A stretch of 11,114 nucleotides of DNA from CAZBZG01 sp964496245 (GTDB lineage: Bacteria; Planctomycetota; SZUA-567), in the NCBI GenBank assembly GCA_964496245.1, contig CAZBZG010000151.1:1-11114 (forward strand). Reading direction: 5' to 3'. Below are positions 5,700 through 11,114 of the stretch, piece by piece. The notes under the pieces are model-generated. The model was not told where the DNA came from and did not search any database. It saw only the letters and a list, made by a program, of their open reading frames with translations. The translations under genes were made by a program, and so were the position numbers. Each line of letters starts with the position of its first letter. Positions within the stretch are counted from its first letter, which is position 1.

Positions 5700-8409
5700 G
5701 GTTCTCTCCTTCTCTTGCCGTTGAAACCGTTGCATGCGCAGTTTCCTCTGCAGCGTCCGCTTGCACCTCGGTCCGGATCGAGGTGTCCCCATCATGTATG
5801 CGTTGTTCGTCCGCCTCCGTGGACGATCGATTCGGATGGTGTGCCGGAGTCGACTCGTCCGTCCTGTGGGCCATCTCCACGAGGCCGGCGACGTCGAGAA
5901 TCAGGCCCACGCGGCCGTCCGCCATGATGGCGCCGCCCGCCAGACCGGGCGTGCCGCGCAGGGCGGCACCGAGCGATTTGATGACGATTTGCTGCTGGCC
6001 CAGGAGTTCGTCGACCAGCAGTCCGATGCACCTGTTGCTCTCTTCCACCACGACTACGATGGCGTTGGCGGGATCCTCTTCGGCCCCTGCAATGGCGAAG
6101 AGGCGGCTGAGCCGAAAGAGAGGGATGAGATGGCCGTGGATCTTGACCATCTCGCCTTGCTCGAGGGCGGAGGAGAGATCTTCGGCCTTCGGCCGGATGG
6201 AGCGAACGATCGAGAGCGTGGGAAGGATATAGCGCTCGGCCCCGAGGCGGATGACCATGCCATCGATGATGGCGAGCGTGAGGGGGAGACGAAGCGTGAA
6301 GACGCTCCCTTGACCCTTCTTCGATCGAATCTCGACGTTGCCGCGAAGCGCATCGATGTTCCGCTTGACCACGTCCATGCCCACGCCGCGTCCGGAGACC
6401 TCGGTGATCTGCTTGGCCGTGGAAAAGCCGGGTTCGAAGATGAGCTGGAAGACTTCCTGATCGTTCAGCGAGTGGCCGTCCTTGACCACGCCCCGCTCTC
6501 GGGCCTTGCTCAGGATCACGTCCCGGTCGAGGCCCCGGCCGTCGTCCTGGATTTCGATGCAAATGTTGCCGCCCTTGTGGAAGGCGCGCAGTTCGACCTG
6601 ACCGGCTGCCGGTTTGCCATTGTTCTCGCGTTCCTGCGGCGAGTTCTCGATGCCGTGGTCCACGGCATTGCGTACCATGTGCACGAGCGGGTCGCCGATG
6701 CGGTCGACCACGGACTTGTCGAGTTCGGTGTCCTCCCCGGACATGGAGAAGTCGACGCGCTTGCCCGCGTTCTTGGCGAGATCCCGCACCAGCCGGGCCA
6801 TCTTCTGGAAGGTCGGCCGGATGGGCATCATGCGCAGGGACGTGCCGATCTCCTGCAGTTCACGCGTGATCTTGTCGAGACGGCCGATGGTCTTCGTCAG
6901 GTTGCCGCCGTTGCTGTTCCTGATTTCGGGGGATTGGCTGACCATGGATTCGCAGATGACCAGCTCCCCGATCATATCGACCATGCGGTCCAGACGGTCG
7001 GCGTCGACCTTGACGCTTTCCTTCAGCCGCACACCGCCCGCGGCCGCGGTGCGTTCCGCTTGCACGGGGCCGGTCGGCTCCGCGTCCGTTTCGCCCGGAG
7101 GCGGAGCAGAAAGGGCTCCGCCGGGGGCAAGGGAAGATGCGGAGGGGGCGGCCGGGAGCGGTTCCCTGTCGGCGAGGAGGTCCTGCAGACGGCCGAGGAT
7201 AGGTCCCATCGAGGGTTCGCGGACGAGCATGCCGTCGCCGGCCAGGGCTTGGGCTACGTTGTGGACGAGGCGCTTCATCACATCCACAGCGTCGAACGAG
7301 ACGTCGAGAGACGCCTGGGAGAGGTGTATGGCGCCCTTGCGCACCTTGTCGAGCAGGCTCTCGGCCTCGTGGGCGAGTTCCCGCACATCGTGGAGGTTGA
7401 GGAACCCGGCCACGCCCTTGATGGTGTGGAAGGCGCGGAAGACCGCGTGGATGGCCTCCTTGTCCGAAGGATCGGACTCGAGGGTGAGCAGGTGCGCGTC
7501 CACGGAGTCCAGGTGCTCGGTCGCCTCGGACACGAACTCCTGCAGCAGGGCGGTGTCGCCTTCCAGGGGCACGGGGGCGGGAGGTTCCCCGCCGCCAGCC
7601 GCTTGCGCGTCGGTCGCAGGCGTGTCTGCGGCCGTGGGTCGCAGGTCGTCAGGCACGTTGATGCGGCTGCCAAAGGGCTCGAGCAGTTCGGCCAGCGGCC
7701 GGGGCGCCGCCCCGCTGCCGCTGTAGTGGCTGAAGGCCCCGGCCAGCCAGTCTTTGACGGCCAGGAGGAAGTCGGCCACGCGCTGGGGCGGCTTGTCGGT
7801 CAGCGTGTCTTCCACGAGGTGGCAGATCCGCTCCACCTCCTTGAGACCGAGCAACGCGCTCTCGCCCTTGAGCGTGTGAACGAGGCCGCGGAATTTGCCG
7901 AGGCTCTCTTCGTCCGCGGACCGTTCGATGGCCAGGATGTGGGTCTCGGCCTCCTGGAGCACCGAGGTCTGCCGGGTCAGGAATTCGCTCAGGATCTTCT
8001 CGTCCACGGCCGGGGGCAGCGAGAGGGAGAGGCCGGCCGAGCCTTGTGGGGCAGAGGCTTCGGCGGCGGGTTCGCTCCCGGTCTGGAGCGCTTGGGGAAA
8101 CGGCGCCTCCCCGAGCGTGCGGCCGTCGGTCACCACGCTGCGAATGGTCGAGACCGCCTCCCCCACAAGGGCCAACGACGCGGTTGGATCCTCCACGTCG
8201 TCGAGCACGATCCGCTCCACCAGGTCGGCGGTCGCCTGCACGCCACCCGCGAACGGGCTGGTTTCCGCGTCGTGGGCCCACGCAGCGACCGCCTCGAGGC
8301 CTGTATGCAGCTCGCCCAGGGCGGGCAGATCGCCGGGTTCGCAGAGCACGACCTGCTCGGTCAGCTGCTCGACCGTCGTGGGGATGTCCGTGTCGTCTAC
8401 GTCTGGCAT
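5692..8409 (-). CDS. cheA: Chemotaxis histidine kinase CheA with two HPt domains
   Basis: This 905-aa cytoplasmic histidine kinase starts at an ATG preceded by GGAGAGG with a seven-base spacer and overlaps the upstream receiver-like gene by 13 bases. The N-terminal ~130 residues are unassigned and helical. HPt1 (~135-230) has the phosphorylatable His178 in HTLKGES. HPt2 (~285-385) has His328 in HTIKGVAGF. A Pro/Ala-rich linker (~415-460) follows. The P3 dimerisation helices (VDADRLDRMVDMIGELVICE, 467-486) run to ~545. The ATPase core has the N-box HMVRNAVDHGIE (577-588), G1 DDGRGLD (622-628) and G2 GRGVGMDVVKRN (673-684). The CheW-like P5 domain spans ~710-850. A low-complexity, charged tail of ~55 residues ends the protein. 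No receiver domain is fused and no obvious P2 CheY-binding domain is seen. Two HPt sites suggest more than one phosphotransfer route, which is inference. Confidence 0.97.
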   Translation of the reverse strand: MPDVDDTDIPTTVEQLTEQVVLCEPGDLPALGELHTGLEAVAAWAHDAETSPFAGGVQATADLVERIVLDDVEDPTASLALVGEAVSTIRSVVTDGRTLGEAPFPQALQTGSEPAAEASAPQGSAGLSLSLPPAVDEKILSEFLTRQTSVLQEAETHILAIERSADEESLGKFRGLVHTLKGESALLGLKEVERICHLVEDTLTDKPPQRVADFLLAVKDWLAGAFSHYSGSGAAPRPLAELLEPFGSRINVPDDLRPTAADTPATDAQAAGGGEPPAPVPLEGDTALLQEFVSEATEHLDSVDAHLLTLESDPSDKEAIHAVFRAFHTIKGVAGFLNLHDVRELAHEAESLLDKVRKGAIHLSQASLDVSFDAVDVMKRLVHNVAQALAGDGMLVREPSMGPILGRLQDLLADREPLPAAPSASSLAPGGALSAPPPGETDAEPTGPVQAERTAAAGGVRLKESVKVDADRLDRMVDMIGELVICESMVSQSPEIRNSNGGNLTKTIGRLDKITRELQEIGTSLRMMPIRPTFQKMARLVRDLAKNAGKRVDFSMSGEDTELDKSVVDRIGDPLVHMVRNAVDHGIENSPQERENNGKPAAGQVELRAFHKGGNICIEIQDDGRGLDRDVILSKARERGVVKDGHSLNDQEVFQLIFEPGFSTAKQITEVSGRGVGMDVVKRNIDALRGNVEIRSKKGQGSVFTLRLPLTLAIIDGMVIRLGAERYILPTLSIVRSIRPKAEDLSSALEQGEMVKIHGHLIPLFRLSRLFAIAGAEEDPANAIVVVVEESNRCIGLLVDELLGQQQIVIKSLGAALRGTPGLAGGAIMADGRVGLILDVAGLVEMAHRTDESTPAHHPNRSSTEADEQRIHDGDTSIRTEVQADAAEETAHATVSTAREGENHV

Positions 8410-8807
8410 TCGTTCGCCTCTCCGTGCTTCTGGAGATACGTCTGGACCGCGCTCGCAAGGACCTGGTCGGCGCGGTCGCGCTCCCCGGGCAGGACCAGGT
8501 AGTAGAAGATGCCGGCGCTGCGCGCCTCGCGTTCGAGTTCGTCGTTCGTTTCCGCGGTCGCGACGATGACGGGCGCGTCCGTGATCGTTTTGATGCGGGT
8601 GATGAGCGTGCGGATGCCATTGGTGGCGATCTGGGGGCTCACGATTACGGCGCACGGCTGGATGGGATCCTGTTCGAGAGAGCGCACGGCTTCGTCCGCC
8701 TGTTCGGCCACGATGCGCTGCACCACGGTCCCGTCTAGAGCGCCAGCGAGATCCCAGAACGTTGCTTCGTCTCTCCCGGCTGCGAGCGCGACAGGCATGT
8801 GCTTCAT
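8397..8807 (-). CDS. Receiver-like protein lacking the phosphoacceptor Asp (pseudo-receiver)
   Basis: This 136-aa CheY-like protein is the first gene of the operon. The start at 8805-8807 has GGAG nine bases upstream (CTGGAGCCCACAACC). The alternating strand/helix layout fits a receiver fold: MPVALAAGRDE (strand 1), AVIVSPQIATNG (strand 3 and loop), APVIVATAE (strand 4), AGIFYYLVLPGERD (strand 5). The residue expected to be the phosphorylated Asp is Ser57 in VIVSPQ, and the conserved Lys of KP is Leu106 in VLPG. The acidic pair after strand 1 is replaced by Gly-Arg-Asp-Glu, while the switch Thr84 is kept. It is therefore unlikely to accept phosphate from CheA. It may act as a scaffold or bind CheA without being phosphorylated. 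The overlap with cheA supports coupled synthesis. Confidence 0.8.
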   Translation of the reverse strand: MKHMPVALAAGRDEATFWDLAGALDGTVVQRIVAEQADEAVRSLEQDPIQPCAVIVSPQIATNGIRTLITRIKTITDAPVIVATAETNDELEREARSAGIFYYLVLPGERDRADQVLASAVQTYLQKHGEANECQT

Positions 8808-8856
8808 GGTTGTGGGCTCCAGGATGCTGGCATGACTGGGGCGTTCTTTCCATGCT

Positions 8857-8915
8857 GCGGCAGGGAGGCTGCCGCTCCGAAAAGGGTGCCCGGGGTGGGA
8901 TGCGCCCACCCCGGA
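8857..8915 (-). promoter_or_regulatory. Two adjacent GC-rich hairpins in the operon leader
   Basis: Read on the minus strand, the first hairpin is a perfect 10-bp stem, CCGGGGTGGG / CCCACCCCGG (8891-8900 with 8906-8915, five-base loop). It is followed by GCACCCTTTT. The second is a perfect 7-bp stem, CTGCCGC / GCGGCAG (8857-8863 with 8869-8875), whose loop is CCTCC on the minus strand, complementary to a GGAGG Shine-Dalgarno. They lie about 50-110 bases before the first start codon. The first plus its short T-run is a weak intrinsic-terminator candidate, ending readthrough from vapC or acting as an attenuator. The T-run of four is too short to be sure. Confidence 0.45.
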
Positions 8916-9049
8916 CAGGGGGAAACGGCAAGGCAGGGGGGATCGAATGGGAACGAGGGTGGTCTCATCATTCGGCCTGCCTTGCGCGAGGGTGTCTGGT
9001 TCGCGTGTTTGCTCATTGCCGAGTCCTGCGCTCGACGGTCTGCCGCCCA

Positions 9050-9065
9050 AGCAAGACCTGTGCCG
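9050..9065 (-). promoter_or_regulatory. Sigma54-like promoter element (-24/-12)
   Basis: On the minus strand CGGCACAGGTCTTGCT matches the sigma54 consensus TGGCAC-N5-TTGC in the GGCAC and TTGCT blocks, with the GG-to-GC distance of 12 bases that the family requires. It points toward the chemosensory operon. Transcription would start near 9038, giving a leader of about 230 bases that includes both hairpins. The match was found by eye, and a chance occurrence in GC-rich DNA cannot be excluded. Confidence 0.4.
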
Positions 9066-9406
9066 GGTCGAGAAGGCGGGCGGTCCGTATCGAGGCAGCG
9101 GAACGGAAGCGGGCGGGGAGCCGCTTGCGCGCGACAGACGCGCAACCGCTTTGCTGACGGGGGACAAGGGGCTGAAGGGGCCGCCGTTCGCACGGTCTTG
9201 GCCTCACGCAGACCGCGCGCGATTTTCACGGCAACAAACGCGAGATCTCAAGGCCGGACCGCTGAGAGGCGTTCTACTTGGCGGTTGTGTTCCGGATCAG
9301 CCGCAACAAATGGTTTGATCGGTTACACCATGCGTGGCTTCGGAGCGGCAGCCGGGCAACAACCGTCGGACAGGCAGTGAGTTGCGGCCGGTCGGCACGA
9401 TTGGGC

Positions 9407-9522
9407 AGAATCGGCCGGTGTCCGAGAGGGGTTGGTGGGGTCAATGTTGAGCGTAGACGGTTATCCACAACGAATTCTTGGCTGCTCAGGCTTTCGGAAC
9501 ATGCGGGTAGAATCGGCCGGTG
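9407..9522 (+). repeat. Direct repeat of 14 bp
   Basis: AGAATCGGCCGGTG occurs at 9407-9420 and again at 9509-9522. The palindrome-containing core CGGCCGGT also occurs at 9385-9392. The two full copies are 102 bases apart and bracket the DnaA-box 9-mer. They may be protein-binding sites or the remnant of a small duplication. No function is assigned. Confidence 0.5.
9461..9469 (+). promoter_or_regulatory. Single perfect DnaA-box 9-mer
   Basis: TTATCCACA is identical to the strong E. coli DnaA box. I found no second perfect copy in the intergenic region, and no AT-rich unwinding segment or replication gene is nearby, so this is not an origin on present evidence. It may be a chance match or a DnaA-titrating or regulatory site. 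Confidence 0.35.
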
Positions 9523-9579
9523 GGGGGGCGTGGCGGTTGGCGGGCGGCTGCGCGGTTGGGACGCGAAGGGGAGGGGCGG

Positions 9580-10008
9580 TCAATCCTCCTCCGCAAAGTG
9601 CGCGGCCAGGAATTCGGCGGGCGTGAGGATGGGCACTTCGGTCTGGGGGAAGTCGTCGGGATTTCTGGTGAGCAGGGCGTCCGCTTCTGCACGCATCGCT
9701 GATATGTACTGGATCGCGTCCTCGAAATCCTGGAGCTGGGCGTCCATGGCCTGATGCAGCACCTGGGCGGTCACGGGCTGGACCGTGAAGATGTCGCGCA
9801 GGAGAACCAAAGACTGCTCAGCAGAAGCGGCATCCTTGGCCTTGCGGACGATGTAGTACACGTTGTTGAAGCTGATAGCCGATACCGAGGCGAGGATGCG
9901 CCCGCGTTCGGCCAGCGTCCAGACGCGGGCGGCCGACGCGTAGAAGGGCTCGCGCCTTGCGAGCACGTCGAGCAGCACATTCGTGTCCACAAAGACGTGG
10001 GGGGTCAC
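9580..10008 (-). CDS. PIN-domain toxin, VapC-like (PIN_3 type)
   Basis: This 142-aa PIN-domain protein is predicted to be an RNase toxin. Translation starts at GTG (10006-10008), which overlaps the antitoxin stop as GTGA, the usual coupling in such pairs. The pattern of the PIN_3 family is clear: VFVDTNVLLDVLARREPF at 5-22 with catalytic Asp8, the mid-domain SVSAISFNNVYYIVRKAK at 41-58, QDFEDAIQYISA at 93-104 with Asp94 and Asp97, and the ending ADALLTRNPDDF at 109-120 followed by VPILTPAEFL at 125-134. The position where many PIN proteins carry Glu in the second helix is Asn49 here. Asp residues at 94, 97, 118 and 119 could still complete a metal site. Length is normal for the family. Confidence 0.9.
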   Translation of the reverse strand: MTPHVFVDTNVLLDVLARREPFYASAARVWTLAERGRILASVSAISFNNVYYIVRKAKDAASAEQSLVLLRDIFTVQPVTAQVLHQAMDAQLQDFEDAIQYISAMRAEADALLTRNPDDFPQTEVPILTPAEFLAAHFAEED

Positions 10009-10256
10009 GGCTGATGCCTGTCTGACAAGGCATCGGCGAGAAGCCTGGCCTTGTCCCGCTCCTGCCCGAGCTCGACCAGACCGGAGGCCTTGCGTGTCAA
10101 CGGCCCGACCGCGGGCTCCTGTGTGCGGCTCTTCCACAGGGCGCGGAGGAAGCGTCCGACCATGGCTGACACGCTGGTCTGGTTGTCTGACGCCAACTGC
10201 TTGGCCTGACGGATGACTTCCTTGTCTGCGTTGAGTGTGAGCTTGGAGAGCGGCAT
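10005..10256 (-). CDS. Antitoxin of the PIN toxin, DUF6364/RHH-like
   Basis: This 83-aa protein begins MPLSKLTLNADKEVIRQAKQ. The ATG at 10254-10256 has GTGGAGG five bases upstream, so I prefer it to the in-frame GTG at 10266-10268. Residues 4-42 (SKLTLNADKEVIRQAK, then SVSAMVGRFLRALW) fit a ribbon-helix-helix DNA-binding module as in DUF6364-type antitoxins. The rest (residues ~45-83, charged and Leu-rich) would wrap the toxin. It probably represses its own promoter, whose -10 box lies within 40 bases upstream next to short symmetric repeats. The assignment rests on pattern and on the adjacent, overlapping PIN toxin. Confidence 0.85.
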   Translation of the reverse strand: MPLSKLTLNADKEVIRQAKQLASDNQTSVSAMVGRFLRALWKSRTQEPAVGPLTRKASGLVELGQERDKARLLADALSDRHQP

Positions 10257-10266
10257 CAAGGCCTCC

Positions 10267-10296
10267 ACTACGTACCCTTATGCATTCATACTACGT
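10267..10296. promoter_or_regulatory. Probable antitoxin operator
   Basis: ACTACGT occurs twice as a direct repeat (10267-10273 and 10290-10296). Between the copies lies TATG-CATT-CATA (10279-10290), a 4-bp inverted repeat. The set covers the -10 box, the likely transcription start and the ribosome binding site of the antitoxin gene, the position expected for autorepression by an RHH antitoxin. The relation to binding is inferred. Confidence 0.4.
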
Positions 10297-10316
10297 GTCG
10301 ATTGGGCGCTGTGCAA
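10288..10316 (-). promoter_or_regulatory. Sigma70-type promoter of the toxin-antitoxin pair
   Basis: On the minus strand TTGCAC (10311-10316) and TAGTAT (10288-10293) are separated by exactly 17 bases, and each matches the sigma70 consensus at four of six positions. The surrounding DNA is locally AT-richer than the rest of the window. The start would fall near 10281, some 25 bases before the antitoxin ATG. Confidence 0.5.
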
Positions 10317-10403
10317 GCGAAATCCTGTTACTCACTGCGGGATAACGAGAAAGCGCGCACGCCGCGTCCCGTTTCGATGGGGCTGTCGCGAGGTTTGCCA
10401 CCT

Positions 10404-11114
10404 TCAGACCGCAGCTGCCCGCGCCCGCCGGCGTTCCACCCGCGCTTTCAGGTTGTGCTCGCGCTGCGCGGACAGGAGGCGGTTGCGCTGGGCCGGGGTG
10501 AGCAGGGCCTGCTCCACGAAGAAACGGCCGATGGGGTGGCCCGAGAGGCGTTGCACGCCGAGGAGGCGGTAGACCTGCGTGCGCGTGAGCAAGCCCAGCC
10601 GCATGGCGGCCTCGCCCCAGAACTCGCCGGGCCGTCCGTGCGCGCGGACGCGCGCGAGATCCGCCTTCTCCATCCAGCCGCGGTCGCAGGCGAGCGCGCC
10701 CAGGAGAGGGCGCTGTCGCCTCTGCCACACGAGCGCTTGGATCAGCGCGCCCCACGGGATGCAGCGACGGTAGTAGAGAAACTGCCCGAAGCGGAGCTCC
10801 CAGGCAGGCACCCGTCCTGCATAGTAGAACGCGCCCGCCTGGTTCGTACGGGAAGTCCGGCGCCGGCGGTCTCCTCCTCCGGCGTCCCCGTGGCGACGGG
10901 GGCCGAGCGGCGCGGACGCTGTGGACGGCACCGGCTCCTCCCCGCGGACATACGGCAGCAGCAGCCGGTAGGCCCTGTGCACGCTGTGGAATCGCGCGGT
11001 CAGGGCGTCCCGGTCCGCCTCGAGAATGGCGGCGCGGTCCGGGTGGGTGCTGAGGGCCAGCGACCGGTAGGCGGCCTTGAGGCCGGCGGGCTGGAGATAA
11101 TCGATGAACGCGCG
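10404..11114 (-). CDS. J-domain (DnaJ-like) protein, N-terminal end outside window
   Basis: The last 236 residues of a J-domain protein are visible; the start lies beyond the right edge. The first ~40 visible residues hold the second half of a J domain: LKAAYRSLALSTHPDRA with the HPD signature at 11037-11045, which stimulates the ATPase of DnaK. A charged, low-complexity linker follows (about residues 60-95). The C-terminal region is helical and looks conserved: LRFGQFLYYRRCIPWGALIQ, WQRRQRPLLG, then GEAAMRLGLLTRTQVYRLLG and GRFFVEQALLTPAQRNRLL. These look like short repeated helical hairpins ('xG.LT..Q...LL..Q'). There is no zinc-finger or G/F region typical of DnaJ itself, so this is a specialised co-chaperone of unknown client. 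Similar J-domain proteins occur, as I recall, in Geobacter-like bacteria. No link to the chemosensory genes is evident. Confidence 0.85.
   Translation of the reverse strand, partial: RAFIDYLQPAGLKAAYRSLALSTHPDRAAILEADRDALTARFHSVHRAYRLLLPYVRGEEPVPSTASAPLGPRRHGDAGGGDRRRRTSRTNQAGAFYYAGRVPAWELRFGQFLYYRRCIPWGALIQALVWQRRQRPLLGALACDRGWMEKADLARVRAHGRPGEFWGEAAMRLGLLTRTQVYRLLGVQRLSGHPIGRFFVEQALLTPAQRNRLLSAQREHNLKARVERRRARAAAV

Larger units (their letters stand above)
8808..9579. other. Long intergenic region, no convincing gene
   Basis: About 770 bases separate the toxin stop from the first gene of the chemosensory operon. Open frames exist on both strands here because of the high GC content. Their translations are Arg/Ala/Ser-rich without family resemblance and lack good ribosome binding sites, so I do not call a gene. 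Seen in this stretch: two hairpins close to the operon start, a sigma54-like element near 9050-9065, a 14-bp direct repeat at 9407-9522 and one DnaA-box 9-mer at 9461-9469. It probably serves as the promoter and leader region of the chemosensory operon. Confidence 0.7.

Noticed and set aside
5734..8502. 922-codon open frame on the plus strand opposite cheA
   Set aside because: Antisense shadow of a clear CheA; the translation is His/Gly/Asp-rich without family features.
8410..8931. Upstream extension of the cheA frame
   Set aside because: The extended part overlaps the receiver-like gene in another frame and is Arg/Pro/His-rich. The ATG at 8407-8409 has a good ribosome binding site.
8804..9229. 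Minus-strand frame of 141 codons in the intergenic region (MKIARGLREAKTV...)
   Set aside because: GTG start without a ribosome binding site, Pro/Arg-rich translation, and it overlaps the hairpins and the promoter candidate. Not convincing as a gene.
9421..9480. Replication origin around the DnaA box
   Set aside because: Only one perfect box, no AT-rich segment, and no dnaA, dnaN, rep or par gene nearby.
9278..9754. Plus-strand frame of 158 codons running into vapC
   Set aside because: Starts at GTG with no ribosome binding site, has Arg/Gly/Ser-rich composition and overlaps the PIN toxin antisense.

Overview
This is a GC-rich bacterial window in which every supported gene lies on the minus strand, so biological order runs from the right edge to the left. 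The J-domain protein, the methyl-accepting chemotaxis protein (MCP) with its long C-terminal linker, and the general style of the genes suggest a Desulfobacterota-like or related environmental Gram-negative. That is an inference with low confidence. A run of ten Ns inside the MCP gene indicates a draft or metagenome assembly.

Right part (9580-11114): a J-domain protein with its 5' end cut off by the window edge, then a two-gene toxin-antitoxin pair. The pair is a DUF6364/RHH-like antitoxin followed by a PIN_3-type VapC-like toxin. The two overlap at GTGA, and a recognisable sigma70-type promoter overlaps small repeats upstream. Middle right (8808-9579): about 770 bases without a convincing gene. 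It contains a sigma54-like promoter element, two GC-rich hairpins in the presumed leader, a 14-bp direct repeat and one perfect DnaA-box 9-mer.

Left part (1-8807): a tightly packed chemosensory operon. In transcription order it holds (1) a receiver-like protein that lacks the phosphoacceptor Asp and the conserved Lys; (2) a 905-aa CheA with two HPt domains; (3) CheW; (4) an unusually long MCP whose periplasmic part holds three tandem ~125-residue helical repeats resembling the HBM ligand-binding fold; (5) a 503-aa protein with an N-terminal signal or anchor, a Cache-like region and a CheD-like region that keeps the Thr/Cys/His triad; (6) a 133-aa unknown; (7) a 66-aa unknown that resembles the N-terminal module of FapA (DUF342); and (8) the first 15 codons of another gene. 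Junctions overlap or nearly touch, except for ~100-bp gaps on either side of the MCP gene.

Working model (inference): the MCP, CheW and CheA form one signalling array. The Cache/CheD-like protein is the odd partner. It has a single hydrophobic segment, at its N-terminus, so its CheD-like domain is predicted to lie on the same side as the Cache sensor. That is outside the cytoplasm, where classical CheD does not work. No CheR, CheB, functional CheY or flagellar gene lies in the window. The most interesting signal is this Cache-CheD-like protein next to a repeat-expanded chemoreceptor.
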